A DNA stretch of 64,000 nucleotides from Halomonas sp. 'Soap Lake #6' (GCF_003031405.1 NZ_CP020469.1:3658001-3722000), one strand, 5' to 3'. Numbered from the stretch's first letter, positions 34,845 through 44,077 are shown. Translations and numbers: made by a program. Notes: a model not told the origin generated them from the sequence alone.

Positions 34845-35621
34845 TTAACGCGCGCTATCCAACCAGCCCAGGCCTTGTGACGTTCCCGCTTTGGGTTTGT
34901 ATTCGCAGCCAATCCAGCCGTCGTAGCCCAAGCGCTCAAGATGCGCGAACAGGAAGGGGTAGTTGATCTCACCGGTCCCTGGCTCATGACGGCCCGGGTT
35001 GTCCGCAAGCTGTACGTGGGCAATTCGTGCCAGATGCTTTTCTATGGTGGGCGCTAGATCGCCTTCCATAATCTGCATGTGGTAGATGTCGTATTGCAGC
35101 TTCAGGTTGTCGCTGCCGACCTCGTCGAACAGAGCCAGCGCCTGCTCAGTACGGTTGAGGAAAAAGCCTGGGATATCACGGGTGTTGATTGGCTCGGCGA
35201 TCAGCAGAATGCCAGCGGCCTTAAGCTTCTCAGCGGCGAAGCGCAGGTTTTCAACCACCGTCCTGCGAGCCTCATCATCACTAACACCATCTGGCTGGAT
35301 GCCGACCAGGCAGTTGACTTGGGTATTGCCCAGCACCTGAGCGTACTCAATCGCCTTATCGACGCCAGCGCGGAACTCCTCAACACGGTCCGGATGGCAG
35401 GCAATGCCACGCTCACCGGCTCCCCAGTCGCCTGCCGGCAGGTTGAACAACACCTGAGTCAAACCATTGGTATCCAGGTGCTGCTTAATTTCCGCAGCTG
35501 TATAGTCATAGGGGAAAAGGTACTCGACCCCTTTGAAGCCAGCCTCGGCGGCGGCCTTAAAACGATCGAGGAAGTCCACTTCGGTGAACAACATGCTGAG
35601 ATTTGCAGCAAACTTGGACAT
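34845..35621 (-). CDS. hyi: Hydroxypyruvate isomerase
   Basis: A 258-residue TIM-barrel sugar-phosphate-isomerase-like protein matching Hyi: MSKFAANLSMLFTEVDFLDRF start, LFNLPAGDWGAGERG near residue 80, EPINTRDIPGFFLN near 145, QYDIYHMQIMEGD near 180 and GCEYKPK near 240, carrying the metal-binding acidic residues. It interconverts hydroxypyruvate and tartronate semialdehyde. The ATG at 35621 with AAGGAG is preferred; the frame upstream to 35741 is His/Asn/Arg-rich and comes from a repeat array, not from the protein. Confidence 0.93.
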   Translation of the reverse strand: MSKFAANLSMLFTEVDFLDRFKAAAEAGFKGVEYLFPYDYTAAEIKQHLDTNGLTQVLFNLPAGDWGAGERGIACHPDRVEEFRAGVDKAIEYAQVLGNTQVNCLVGIQPDGVSDDEARRTVVENLRFAAEKLKAAGILLIAEPINTRDIPGFFLNRTEQALALFDEVGSDNLKLQYDIYHMQIMEGDLAPTIEKHLARIAHVQLADNPGRHEPGTGEINYPFLFAHLERLGYDGWIGCEYKPKAGTSQGLGWLDSAR

Positions 35622-35650
35622 GTAGATCTCCTTGCTTCTTACCGTGGAGC

Positions 35651-35733
35651 GAAAGTTGTGGCGATAGCTGTAGTGACTGTTGTGATGACAGTTACGATGA
35701 CGATTGTGGCGACAGCTGTGGCAATTGCTGTTG
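35651..35733. repeat. Degenerate 12-15-bp repeats between gcl and hyi
   Basis: On the minus strand a CCACAACTGTCG-like unit recurs about six or seven times with changes. The array lies in the 154-bp gap between gcl and hyi and creates a spurious upstream extension of the hyi frame. Confidence 0.55.
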
Positions 35734-35775
35734 TACTTCACCCTGGTGTTGAACGCGTCGCAACCAGGGCGAAAC

Positions 35776-37563
35776 TCAGGTCAGGCTGGCGATGGAACTA
35801 GGTGCATCAGTCAAATTTTCGGCCAGCTCTTCAAACTCATTGACCCCATCAAGATCGGTCCCCATGGAGATATTGGTGACACGCTCCAGGATGATTTCCA
35901 CAACTACTGGCACACGGTGTGTACGCATCAGTTCACGGGCTTGCTCAAGAGCCGGTGCAATATCCTCAGGCTTGGTAACACGCAATGCCTTACAGCCCAG
36001 GCCTTCAGCAACGGACACATGGTCGACACCATATTCAGCCAACGCCGCTTCTTCATCGGTATAGTTGATATTCTTGAACGACAACTGCACGCAGTAATCC
36101 ATGTCGAAACCACGCTGGGCCTGACGAATCAACCCAAGATAGGAGTTGTTCACCAGTACATGGATATAGGGCAGATTAAATTGCGCCCCTACTGCCAGCT
36201 CTTCGATCATGAACTGGAAGTCGTAATCACCAGACAGCGCGACGACTTCGGCCTCGGGGTCAGCGCGGCAAACACCAAGCGCCGCAGGAATAGTCCAGCC
36301 GAGTGGGCCCGCCTGGCCACAGTTGATCCAGTGGCGGGGCTTGTAAACGTGCAAGAACTGGGCACCAGCAATCTGGGAAAGCCCAATGGTGCTGATGTAG
36401 CGCGCATTTTTGCCAAACACTTTATTCATTTCTTCGTAAACACGCTGGGGCTTAACCGGCACGTTATCGAAGTGTGTTTTGCGCAGCAGGGTGCGTTTGC
36501 GCTCCTGGCACTCTTCGGCCCAGGCGCTGCGATTCTTTAGCTTGCCGTCCGCCTTCATTTCCCGTGCAACTTCAAGAAATAGTTCTAGCGCCAGCTTGGC
36601 ATCTGAAACGATGCCGTAGTCGGGTCCAAAGATACGGCCTATCTGGGTTGGCTCAATATCAACGTGTACAAATTTTCTATCTTTCGTATACGTTTCAATA
36701 TTACCAGTATGGCGATTAGCCCACCGGTTACCAATCCCCATCACAAAATCTGAGGCAAGCATGGTCGCATTGCCATAACGATGAGAAGTCTGCAGCCCCA
36801 CCATACCGGCCATCAGCGGGTGATCGTCTGGAATTGTGCCCCAGCCCATCAACGTCGGAATTACCGGCACGCCAGTCAGCTCAGCAAACTCAACAAGCTG
36901 CTCTGAGGCATCTGCATTGATGATGCCCCCCCCTGCGACCAGCAGTGGTTTTTCAGCTTCGTTGAGCATCGTCAGTGCCTTTTCAACTTGGGCACGGGAT
37001 GCTGATGGCTTATAAGCCGGGAGTGATTCGTAGGTGTCTGGATCGAATTCAATCTCGCTCATCTGAACGTCGATCGGCAAATCAATCAGCACCGGGCCAG
37101 GACGGCTGGAGCGCATGAGTTGAAAAGCTTTCTGAAAAGCCCGAGGCACTTGGGCAGGTTCCATCACTGTCACAGCCCATTTAGTAACGGGGCCAGCAAT
37201 TGCCTGAATATCGACTGCCTGGAAATCCTCTTTATGCATCTTGGCGCGTGGCGCTTGCCCAGTGATACATAGAATCGGGATGGAGTCGGCACTGGCGGAA
37301 TAGAGTCCAGTGATCATATCGGTACCCGCAGGGCCAGAGGTACCGATACATACCCCGATATTGCCAGCAATTGTGCGGGTATACCCTTCTGCCATGTGCG
37401 ATGCACCTTCCACATGTCGTGCCAGCACGTGATCAACACCACCTACCTTACGCATTGCCGCGTAAAAGGGGTTTATCGCGGCGCCCGGCACACCAAAGGC
37501 AACATCAACACCCTCTTTTTTCAGGACGTGAATGGCGGCTTCTGCAGCGGTCATTTTAGCCAT
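35776..37563 (-). CDS. gcl: Glyoxylate carboligase
   Basis: A 595-residue thiamine diphosphate enzyme. The hallmark of Gcl is a valine in place of the usual catalytic glutamate; here Val51 occurs in [13 protein letters not shown] exactly at that position. The ThDP motif [12 protein letters not shown] to [10 protein letters not shown] lies near residues 445-475. It joins two glyoxylates to tartronate semialdehyde and CO2, using the glyoxylate from ureidoglycolate cleavage. GAGGAG lies 8 bp before the ATG. It is the first gene of the minus-strand gcl-hyi-glxR-ttuD-pyk row, behind a cluster of TTGTATTCAA sites. Confidence 0.96.
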   Translation of the reverse strand: MAKMTAAEAAIHVLKKEGVDVAFGVPGAAINPFYAAMRKVGGVDHVLARHVEGASHMAEGYTRTIAGNIGVCIGTSGPAGTDMITGLYSASADSIPILCITGQAPRAKMHKEDFQAVDIQAIAGPVTKWAVTVMEPAQVPRAFQKAFQLMRSSRPGPVLIDLPIDVQMSEIEFDPDTYESLPAYKPSASRAQVEKALTMLNEAEKPLLVAGGGIINADASEQLVEFAELTGVPVIPTLMGWGTIPDDHPLMAGMVGLQTSHRYGNATMLASDFVMGIGNRWANRHTGNIETYTKDRKFVHVDIEPTQIGRIFGPDYGIVSDAKLALELFLEVAREMKADGKLKNRSAWAEECQERKRTLLRKTHFDNVPVKPQRVYEEMNKVFGKNARYISTIGLSQIAGAQFLHVYKPRHWINCGQAGPLGWTIPAALGVCRADPEAEVVALSGDYDFQFMIEELAVGAQFNLPYIHVLVNNSYLGLIRQAQRGFDMDYCVQLSFKNINYTDEEAALAEYGVDHVSVAEGLGCKALRVTKPEDIAPALEQARELMRTHRVPVVVEIILERVTNISMGTDLDGVNEFEELAENLTDAPSSIASLT

Positions 37564-37581
37564 TACAACTTCTCCTCAACA

Positions 37582-37767
37582 GTTGAATACTATTTTTGTA
37601 TCCATTTTTTGTATTCAATATGGTATTTGTTCTTGTATTCAAAGTATGCGCCAGGCGAACCACTGTCAATAATTAATGGAAAATATTTCCACATAATCAC
37701 CAACCAAGAACATAACCAACTATTAATCAATACCTTAGATCAATTAATGGTTAGATATTGCATACAA
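37582..37767. promoter_or_regulatory. Cluster of FadR-type half-conserved operators upstream of gcl
   Basis: Related 10-mers lie in front of gcl: TTGAATACTA at 37582-37591, TTGTATTCAA at 37609-37618 and again at 37633-37642, and TTGCATACAA at 37758-37767. TTGTATTCAA is the reverse complement of TTGAATACAA, found beside the urate permease start. Three sites within 60 bp suggest cooperative binding. Confidence 0.5.
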
Positions 37768-37847
37768 AAGACAGAGCAAAGCGCTGGGCGGGATAAGCAG
37801 GCATGGGTAAGGGACCGGCAGCTTGGCTACCAGTCCACTCATTAACA

Positions 37848-37959
37848 AATAGCTATGTATGAATAACTATGTGTGAGTAACTATGTGTGAATAGCTATGT
37901 GTGAGTAACTATGTGTGAATAGCTATGTGTGAATAACTGTGGGTGAAGATCTATAGATA
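37848..37959. repeat. 14-bp minisatellite, seven to eight copies, behind allA
   Basis: Seven tandem 14-bp units from 37848 to 37945 with core A(A/G)TA(A/G)CTATGTGTG, and a degenerate eighth to 37959. The array starts 24 bp behind the allA stop and ends about 285 bp before gcl. It is the longest tandem array in the window. Confidence 0.9.
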
Positions 37960-37982
37960 CATAGCTACGGGCGGCTAACGCA

Positions 37983-38471
37983 TCAGTCGATAACAACTTT
38001 GATGGCTAGCGGATATTCAAGGCAGTTGTTGCCTTCTCCGCCACGGTCCACCACCAGGAAGCGCCCTTCTCGCTCCAAAACCGACTGGATCGCATGCCAG
38101 GTACCGGCATGGTAGTTAACGCCTTGGTGGCCATCGGTCACAAAAGCCCGCACCTCTTGGCTGTCAATTGTTTCGCCCTTCGGTGCCACTACCACCACAA
38201 AACGCTCTTCATGTAGTGGCATAAAGGCTTGGCTGCCCAGCGGGTGGCACTCAAGGAAATCCAGCGCCAGGGGCATCTCAACCGGCTGGCTGACAAAGAT
38301 ATTGATCAACGTACGCGCATTTGCACCCAATGTTTCAACTTGCGCCAGGTCATGGTAACGACGCGTACGCCCAGCATTAATGGGAAAATAATCCGCTGTA
38401 CGCGTGTCAATCACGTCACCAAAAGGTGCAAAGGCCTCCGGCGTCAAAGGCTGTGCTTTTAATTCCAGCAT
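37983..38471 (-). CDS. allA: Ureidoglycolate lyase
   Basis: A 162-residue AllA protein of cupin-like fold, of normal length. Seen: FAPFGDVIDTRTAD near residue 14, FECHPLGSQAFMPL-like LECHPLGSQAF near 72, and NYHAGTWHAIQSVL near 120 with the expected histidines. It cleaves S-ureidoglycolate to glyoxylate and urea, feeding glyoxylate to Gcl. AGGAG lies 6 bp before the ATG. It follows allE on the minus strand after 98 bp. Confidence 0.93.
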   Translation of the reverse strand: MLELKAQPLTPEAFAPFGDVIDTRTADYFPINAGRTRRYHDLAQVETLGANARTLINIFVSQPVEMPLALDFLECHPLGSQAFMPLHEERFVVVVAPKGETIDSQEVRAFVTDGHQGVNYHAGTWHAIQSVLEREGRFLVVDRGGEGNNCLEYPLAIKVVID

Positions 38472-38569
38472 CGGCTTGCTCCTATGTGTGCATTAACCGC
38501 CTGTGTATTCCGCCCGTTTGTTTATTACAACTACGGCTTATGCTAAGGCGTGGCTATAACGCAGCAGAC

Positions 38570-39406
38570 TTAGCGCGGGCCCACACCACCCAGTTTCATA
38601 TGGCGATTTACATCTTTATAGAGCAGGTAGCGGAATGGCCCTGGGCCACCGGCGTAACATGCCTGCGGGCAAAAGGCGCGCAGCCACATAAAGTCACCTG
38701 CCTCGACCTCTACCCAGTTCTGGTTCAGGTGATAAACCGCTTTGCCTTCCAGCACATAAAGCCCGTGCTCCATGACATGCGTTTCGTCGAAGGGGATAAC
38801 CGCGCCAGGCTGCAAGGTAACAATATTGACATGCATGTCATGACGGATGTCGTTAGGGTCGACAAAGCGTGTGGTGACCCACTTTTCGTCAGTTCCCGGC
38901 ATGGCAGTGGGCTCAATATCGTTCTCATTGGTAACGAAGGGCGCAGGTATCTCAATGCCTTCAACCTGTTCATAAGCTTTGCGCACCCAGTGAAAACGCA
39001 CCGGCTCTTCAGCGTTGTTATGCGCCTCCCAACGGGTGCCGGGGGGTAAATAGGCATAACCGCCAGGCTGCATGATATGTTTTTCACCTTTCAAGGTGAG
39101 CGTTAGCTCGCCTTCAACGATGAACAGCACCCCTTCTGCCGCTGGATTGGGCTCTGGCTTCTCGCTGCCACCACCGGGGGAGACTTCCATAATGTATTGG
39201 GAAAAGGTTTCGGCAAACCCTGACAGTGGCCGCGACAACACCCACAGTCGGGTTTTATCCCAAAACGGTAAATTACTGGTCACGATGTCACGCATGACAC
39301 CTTTAGGTATCACTGCATAGGCTTCGGTAAATACGGCGCGATCCGACAACAGCTGTGTTTGTGCCGGGTGCCCCCCCTGCGGAGCATAATAATTGCGCTT
39401 GGTCAT
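38570..39406 (-). CDS. allE: (S)-ureidoglycine aminohydrolase
   Basis: About 278 residues with two cupin domains. The N-terminal one contains GGGSEKPEPNPAAEGVLF and PGGYAYLPPGTRWEA. The C-terminal one has FDETHVMEHGLYVLEG with metal-binding histidine and glutamates. It releases ammonia from S-ureidoglycine to give S-ureidoglycolate, the AllA substrate. Two adjacent ATGs lie at 39409 and 39406; AGGA spacing favours the second. The frame is open to 39463, overlapping the IclR stop, without conserved sequence. Confidence 0.92.
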   Translation of the reverse strand: MTKRNYYAPQGGHPAQTQLLSDRAVFTEAYAVIPKGVMRDIVTSNLPFWDKTRLWVLSRPLSGFAETFSQYIMEVSPGGGSEKPEPNPAAEGVLFIVEGELTLTLKGEKHIMQPGGYAYLPPGTRWEAHNNAEEPVRFHWVRKAYEQVEGIEIPAPFVTNENDIEPTAMPGTDEKWVTTRFVDPNDIRHDMHVNIVTLQPGAVIPFDETHVMEHGLYVLEGKAVYHLNQNWVEVEAGDFMWLRAFCPQACYAGGPGPFRYLLYKDVNRHMKLGGVGPR

Positions 39407-39455
39407 CATCTTTCCTTTTATCGTTGGCATATTGTGAGGCATCAACTCAACTGAC

Positions 39456-40232
39456 TTAGCCATGGCCTAGCATGCCTGAAATATTCAATGCTGCCTCAGC
39501 CACCAGTTCCTGTAACCGACCGTGGGTGTCCGTAGGAATCTCGTGCACGGGCACCATAATGCTGACAACGCCCTCCATCGCCCCATCTTGGTTATAAAGG
39601 GGGTAGACAATCGACGAGATACCAAAATGAAAATATGAGTCCGCAATGACATAACCCCGGCGGCGATCTTGCTGCACTAATTCCCATAAGGCATCACGAT
39701 TTGCTGGCGTCCCAGGCTTGTTGTCTAACAGCTCACCCGATGGATAAAGAGCCTCAAACTCATCATATGACAGTTCAGCCAGCAACATCCGGCCTAATCC
39801 AGTACGGTGCAGTGGTAGTCGTGTGCCGACGCTGACACGGCGGACGGTTGCATTGGAGGCCCCCACCCGTGCCACATAAACGGCGTCGCGGCCATCGCGA
39901 ATCGCAATATGGCTTGAGCACCCCGTTACTTCGCACAACGCCTCAATCACCGGTTGCCCCACTTGCACTACATCCAGTGAGGCCACGTACTCAAAACCCA
40001 GCCGCAACACATTAACGCCCAGCGAATACAGTCCGGTCACAGGGTGATGACGCAAAAACCCCATATGCTCCAGCGTTTGTACTGTTCGATAGGTCGTAGA
40101 CTGAGGAAACCCGACGCGCTTGACGAGCTCGGCAAAACTCATCTCGCGATGATGGCGGTTAAGCTCCATTAATATCATCAGCCCCCGCTCAAGCGCTGGG
40201 ATTAGCCGTTTTTGTTCATCCTTGCTCCTCAT
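39456..40232 (-). CDS. IclR-family transcriptional regulator (AllR-like)
   Basis: A 258-residue IclR protein: N-terminal winged helix (LIPALERGLMILMELNR, then FPQSTTYRTVQTLEHMGFL) and C-terminal ligand-binding domain (GCSSHIAIRDGRDAVYVARVG). In enterics AllR is an IclR repressor of ureide genes released by glyoxylate. This gene is embedded among puuE, allE and allA, and its ATG overlaps the puuE stop by 4 bp, so a similar role is likely. The ligand is inferred, not shown. Confidence 0.9.
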   Translation of the reverse strand: MRSKDEQKRLIPALERGLMILMELNRHHREMSFAELVKRVGFPQSTTYRTVQTLEHMGFLRHHPVTGLYSLGVNVLRLGFEYVASLDVVQVGQPVIEALCEVTGCSSHIAIRDGRDAVYVARVGASNATVRRVSVGTRLPLHRTGLGRMLLAELSYDEFEALYPSGELLDNKPGTPANRDALWELVQQDRRRGYVIADSYFHFGISSIVYPLYNQDGAMEGVVSIMVPVHEIPTDTHGRLQELVAEAALNISGMLGHG

Positions 40233-41170
40233 GATTCACTCACTTCAAAACGAGCAGGGTGGTGCTCAGCCCAGTGACGTGCAATATCGACACGCCGAGT
40301 CACCCAGACGCGCTCATGAGCCTCAATGTGGTCAAGGAAACGCTGTAAGGCGCGGAAGCGGCCAGGGCGGCCAATCAGCCGGCAGTGTAAGCCGATAGAG
40401 AGCATTTTCGGCGCTTCATCACCTTCGGCGTATAAGACATCAAACGCATCGCGCAGGTAATTAAAGAAGTGATCAGCAGTATTAAAGCCCTGCGGCGAAG
40501 CAAAGCGCATGTCGTTGGAGTCAAGAGTATAAGGCACCACCAAGTGGGTGTGAGTATCACCCTGGCTATCCTGCTCGCGCGTCCAGAACGGTAGGTCATC
40601 ACCGTAGTAGTCGCTGTCATACAGAAAGCCCCCCTGGTCCAGAACCAAACGGCGTGTGTTAGGGCTATCGCGGCCGGTATACCAACCCAATGGCTTTTCG
40701 CCATAAAGCTTCTGGAACACCTCAATTGCACGTTGCATGTGCTCACGCTCTACCGCTTCCGGCACTTCTTGGTAGTTAATCCAGCGATAGCCGTGGCAGG
40801 CGATCTCGTGGCCAAGCTCTTTGAATGCATGTGCAACGTCAGGGTGACGCTCCAAGGCCATCGCCACCCCGAAAATAGTCAGTGGCAAGCCCCGCCGTTC
40901 AAACTCACGCAAGATCCGCCATACCCCGCTCCGCGAGCCATACTCATAGATCGACTCCATGCTGAGATGACGGTTAGGGAAGGCGGGAGCGCCTAATATC
41001 TCCGAAAGAAATTGTTCGGAGCCAGCATCGCCGTGGAGTACTGAATTCTCTCCGCCCTCTTCATAGTTCAGCACAAACTGCACGGCAATTTTCGCTTTAC
41101 CGGGCCAGTTAGCATGAGGGGGGGTACGGCCATAGCCGACCAAGTCGCGGGGGTAGTCGGGCGAGTGCAT
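40229..41170 (-). CDS. puuE: Allantoinase, polysaccharide-deacetylase-fold type
   Basis: A 313-residue PuuE. It is a NodB/polysaccharide deacetylase homologue, unrelated to the metal-dependent AllB. Seen: YPRDLVGYGRTPPHANWPG at the N-terminus, NYEEGGENSVLHGD near residue 35, HEIACHGYRWINY near 120 and SIGLHCRLIGRPGR near 255. It opens allantoin to allantoate. AAGGAAA precedes the ATG and a perfect TTGTATACAA lies 67 bp upstream. Translationally coupled to iclR. Confidence 0.94.
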   Translation of the reverse strand: MHSPDYPRDLVGYGRTPPHANWPGKAKIAVQFVLNYEEGGENSVLHGDAGSEQFLSEILGAPAFPNRHLSMESIYEYGSRSGVWRILREFERRGLPLTIFGVAMALERHPDVAHAFKELGHEIACHGYRWINYQEVPEAVEREHMQRAIEVFQKLYGEKPLGWYTGRDSPNTRRLVLDQGGFLYDSDYYGDDLPFWTREQDSQGDTHTHLVVPYTLDSNDMRFASPQGFNTADHFFNYLRDAFDVLYAEGDEAPKMLSIGLHCRLIGRPGRFRALQRFLDHIEAHERVWVTRRVDIARHWAEHHPARFEVSES

Positions 41171-41236
41171 GATATAAGTTTCCTTGTTGTGGAACAGCGT
41201 GCCGGTTTGTTCTTTGAGAAATCTTTGCCGACAACT

Positions 41237-41246
41237 TTGTATACAA
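41237..41246. promoter_or_regulatory. FadR-type operator upstream of puuE
   Basis: A perfect TTGTATACAA palindrome in the 111-bp gap between the racemase-like gene and puuE. It implies a promoter for puuE-iclR-allE-allA separate from the upstream gntR unit. Confidence 0.6.
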
Positions 41247-41281
41247 CAAGAAGATAAACTGTACTCAGCAAACGTGCAAGC

Positions 41282-41968
41282 CTACCCGAAAGGTTCGTTA
41301 ACCTTAGGCAGGGTCATCAACGCATTCGCCTGGGCCAAAGCCGCATCCAGAGAGTCGAGCAGCTTGATTGATGATGGGCGCGCCACCTCATCACGCAATC
41401 CTGCCAAGGCCGCGCCGCCGATTATGATGACATCCGGCGCCAACCGTGAGCACTGTTCATCAATCACTGTTTGCAGCCTTATTTTTGCCTGCTCCCGCTG
41501 CTCGGGCAGCACTAAATCGTCTATCACAACAGCGTCAATTCCGAGGCAGTGTCGATTCACCCCGAGTCCATTAAGGGTATCTTCAATCATCCGCGGCCAA
41601 CGCCTACCTGGAGTAATGATCGAGAAACGCTGCCCCAACTGCATTGCGGTAAGTACAGACGCTTCCAGCATGCCAACAACAGGCACAGGACTGAATTCTC
41701 GCACCGCAGCCATGCCTGGCTCACCAAAACAGGCCAGTAAAAGGGCGTCCGGCGGTATAGAAGTGGGTGAAAAGCAGTGCTCAGCCATATTCACTACAGC
41801 GGAGGCGGCTGCTACACAGTCTCGCTGTGAGGCGATGTAGGGAACGCTCTCGTTCGCAGTCATCGTCGAGATTTGCACGGCATCCCCCAGCAGTTGCTGG
41901 GCGCGAGAGGCCATCGCTTCCGTCATCGCCAGATTGGTATTACCGTTCAACAGTAGCAAGTGTTTCAT
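41282..41968 (-). CDS. Asp/Glu/hydantoin racemase-family protein (allantoin racemase-like) missing one catalytic Cys
   Basis: A 228-residue protein of the HyuE/HpxA hydantoin-allantoin racemase group. The first acid/base cysteine is present as Cys80 in LLACFGEPGM. At the second site, where family members have GCAGMAGL, this protein has IIIGGAALAGL with Gly185. A two-base racemase needs both cysteines, so it may be inactive as a racemase or have a one-cysteine chemistry. Its ATG overlaps the GntR stop (TGATG), so the two are coupled. In context a role on allantoin or its enantiomer is likely. Confidence 0.82.
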   Translation of the reverse strand: MKHLLLLNGNTNLAMTEAMASRAQQLLGDAVQISTMTANESVPYIASQRDCVAAASAVVNMAEHCFSPTSIPPDALLLACFGEPGMAAVREFSPVPVVGMLEASVLTAMQLGQRFSIITPGRRWPRMIEDTLNGLGVNRHCLGIDAVVIDDLVLPEQREQAKIRLQTVIDEQCSRLAPDVIIIGGAALAGLRDEVARPSSIKLLDSLDAALAQANALMTLPKVNEPFG

Positions 41969-42711
41969 CAAGAAGTCATACCAAATATTTGATGCAGGTC
42001 AGGCGCTACCGCCTCTTCTTCAACAATCGAAAGCGAAGCCTCAATCTCCATCAGATGATGATTCATAAACGCTTTAGCTTTTTCACCATCACCTTCGGCC
42101 AGGTAGTTAATTAGGTCCTCATGATCGTGGGACCCACACCCCAGATGCCCAGCACTTCCGTAAACCGCCAGAATTAACGATGAACGTGAACAGAGCTGGC
42201 TAACAAAGGCTGCCAAGGTGGCATTACCCGAGAGCTGAGCCAAGCGCTCATGAAAAGCCGCTGAAAGCCTAATCGCCGTGCTTTGCTCTCCGGCTTTGAG
42301 AGCCTTATGTTCACGCTTGGCCATGTCACGTAGCTCGCTGACATCCTGCGGGGTAATATGCAGCGCCACTTCGGGCATCAAGCCACACTCCACCATCTTC
42401 CGAGCAGCGAATACATCACGGGCTTCTGCCGCCGTTGGACGAGTGACACTGGCCCCCCGCCGTGGGGTAATCGTTACCAGTTGCTCAAGTGCTAAACGCT
42501 GAAGAATTTTGCGTATGCCTGTTCGGCTAACATTGAATACTTCTGTTAGTGCATCCTCTCGCAGCCTAGCACCAGGTTGCAGTTGCTGTTTGATAATGGC
42601 ATCACTGATAGCCCGGTAAATGACCTCATGGCGCTCATCGCCATCACCGTTTTTACCTAAGCGCTTGAGTTGCGGTTTCGTCCCATTTATTAGGCTCAAT
42701 TCTTGCTCCAC
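41968..42711 (-). CDS. GntR-family (FCD) regulator, probable purine-catabolism regulator
   Basis: A 247-residue FadR-subfamily regulator with a GTG start (AAGGAG 7 bp upstream); the longer upstream frame to 42909 is not conserved. The winged helix (LTEVFNVSRTGIRKILQRLALE near residue 55) precedes an FCD domain with metal-binding residues (RLSAAFHERLAQLSGN, HDHEDLINYLAEGD). TTGTATACGT lies 35 bp upstream of its own start, suggesting autoregulation. Because the TTGTATACAA series fits the FadR-type consensus and clusters around this gene, it is the best candidate regulator of the purine block. Confidence 0.88.
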   Translation of the reverse strand: MEQELSLINGTKPQLKRLGKNGDGDERHEVIYRAISDAIIKQQLQPGARLREDALTEVFNVSRTGIRKILQRLALEQLVTITPRRGASVTRPTAAEARDVFAARKMVECGLMPEVALHITPQDVSELRDMAKREHKALKAGEQSTAIRLSAAFHERLAQLSGNATLAAFVSQLCSRSSLILAVYGSAGHLGCGSHDHEDLINYLAEGDGEKAKAFMNHHLMEIEASLSIVEEEAVAPDLHQIFGMTS

Positions 42712-42745
42712 GATAAGTCTCCTTGTATGCCTTATGCATATACTA

Positions 42746-42755
42746 TTGTATACGT
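42746..42755. promoter_or_regulatory. FadR-type operator upstream of gntR
   Basis: TTGTATACGT, one arm imperfect, lies 35 bp before the GTG of the purine-cluster GntR gene and is a candidate autoregulatory site. Confidence 0.5.
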
Positions 42756-42803
42756 ATTCAGGTGCGACTTTCACCGCATGGAGTCCCCATGCAAAAGAAG
42801 CGT

Positions 42804-42840
42804 CTAAAAAGCGCACAGCCCGCCATAGGGCGGGCTGTGC
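42804..42840 (-). terminator. Terminator after puuD
   Basis: A perfect 12-bp stem GCACAGCCCGCC / GGCGGGCTGTGC with an ATAG-type loop; on the minus strand it is followed by GC-T5. It ends the uraH/puuD side of the cluster. Confidence 0.85.
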
Positions 42841-42871
42841 TAGCAATACAACTAACGAGACGATGCTAAGG

Positions 42872-44077
42872 CTATTCCGACCAAGCTTGAATAACTGCCC
42901 GCTCCTCATCTGTCATATTGGTCATATTGCCAAGCGGCATATAGCCACTCTGCACAACCTGCTGAGTCCTCTCTTTCTGGAGCAGGATCTGCTCAATACT
43001 ATCGTACGCCACCCCAGCTGGAGGTGCTGAGAAACCGGGCTGAGTGGGCGACTGCGAGTGGCATGCCACACAGTGTTGATTAACCAGTGCGGTTACCTCG
43101 GTGATATCAGGACCACTTCCCTCTAGCTGCACACTGGAAGATGTGGCTTGGGACGGCATTGCTATCCAAAAGGCCACCAGAATAAGCGCGACACCTACCA
43201 CCGGGTAAGCAGGCTGTATTTTACCCGCGTGCATCAAAACAAAGTACTGACGGATCAACGCCCCAGCAAAGATAAATAGTGTCATCAACACCCAGGCGTA
43301 CTCATGGGTGTAAGCAAAGGAGTAGTGATTGCTGATCATCAGCAATACGACAGGCAGCGTGAAATAGGTATTATGAACTGAACGCTGTTTACCACGCTTA
43401 CCATCAAGCGGGTTGGGCGTTTCGCCAGCTTTCATCGCTTTTACCATGCGGCGCTGACCAGGAATAATCCAAAAGAACACGTTGGCAGACATTGCGGTTG
43501 CCATTACCGCCCCCGTTAACAGGAAAGCCGCCCGGCCCGAGAACATCTGAGTACTCAAGTAGGCAACCACCACCATCATGACTGCCACACCGATGCTCAG
43601 CAAACCATCGCGTTCCATATTAGGGCTGATGCGCTTACACATTTCGTTATAAACGACCCAACCTAGCAACAGGAAGGCCAATGCCAGGATGTTGGCTTGC
43701 CAACCGGTAAGGTTTGCTGCCCACTCCCAGTTACTGTTGGGGTTCACCAAGTAGAAACTTGGATTGACCATATACAAAATAATGAACAGGGCAAAACCGG
43801 ATAGCCAAGTGGTGTAAGCCTTCCAGAACGACCAGTGCAGATCATCCGGGAGCTTTTCCGGGCTAGTGGCATATTTCTGGTTATGGTAGAAGCCGCCACC
43901 ATGTACAGCCCACATTTCACCAAACACGCCCTTCTTGCGGCAGTTTTCGTCTTTCGGTGTTTTGAGGCCGTTATCCAGCATCACAAAATAGATAGACTCG
44001 CCTATCCAGGCGATAGCAGCGATGACATGTAGCCAGCGCAGCATAAAGTTTCCAAATTCAATTAAATAGGCTTGCAT
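42872..44077 (-). CDS. puuD: Membrane urate oxidase with cytochrome c domain (PuuD)
   Basis: A 401-residue protein: eight or so membrane helices in residues 1-310 (LRWLHVIAAIAWIGESIYF at the N-terminus, SVHNTYFTLPVVLLMISNHY near 240) and a C-terminal cytochrome c domain with a heme motif in QHCVACHSQ near 345 and a distal methionine in SGYMPLGNM. It oxidises urate to 5-hydroxyisourate using the respiratory chain rather than making peroxide. The ATG at 44077 with GAGGT upstream is preferred to a GTG three codons earlier. It follows uraH by 78 bp. Confidence 0.95.
   Translation of the reverse strand: MQAYLIEFGNFMLRWLHVIAAIAWIGESIYFVMLDNGLKTPKDENCRKKGVFGEMWAVHGGGFYHNQKYATSPEKLPDDLHWSFWKAYTTWLSGFALFIILYMVNPSFYLVNPNSNWEWAANLTGWQANILALAFLLLGWVVYNEMCKRISPNMERDGLLSIGVAVMMVVVAYLSTQMFSGRAAFLLTGAVMATAMSANVFFWIIPGQRRMVKAMKAGETPNPLDGKRGKQRSVHNTYFTLPVVLLMISNHYSFAYTHEYAWVLMTLFIFAGALIRQYFVLMHAGKIQPAYPVVGVALILVAFWIAMPSQATSSSVQLEGSGPDITEVTALVNQHCVACHSQSPTQPGFSAPPAGVAYDSIEQILLQKERTQQVVQSGYMPLGNMTNMTDEERAVIQAWSE

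Noticed and set aside
35621..35741. N-terminal extension of hyi rich in His, Asn and Arg
   Set aside because: It is translated from the repeat array; the ATG at 35621 has a proper ribosome-binding site and starts the conserved protein.
35079..35801. A 240-codon plus-strand ORF opposite hyi and gcl
   Set aside because: It is antisense to hyi, and its end is produced by the degenerate repeat array.
37848..37959. A CRISPR array
   Set aside because: Units are only 14 bp, directly adjacent and without spacers, and no cas genes are present.
38426..39049. A 207-codon plus-strand ORF opposite allE
   Set aside because: It is antisense to a well-conserved cupin gene, has no ribosome-binding site and no recognisable domain.
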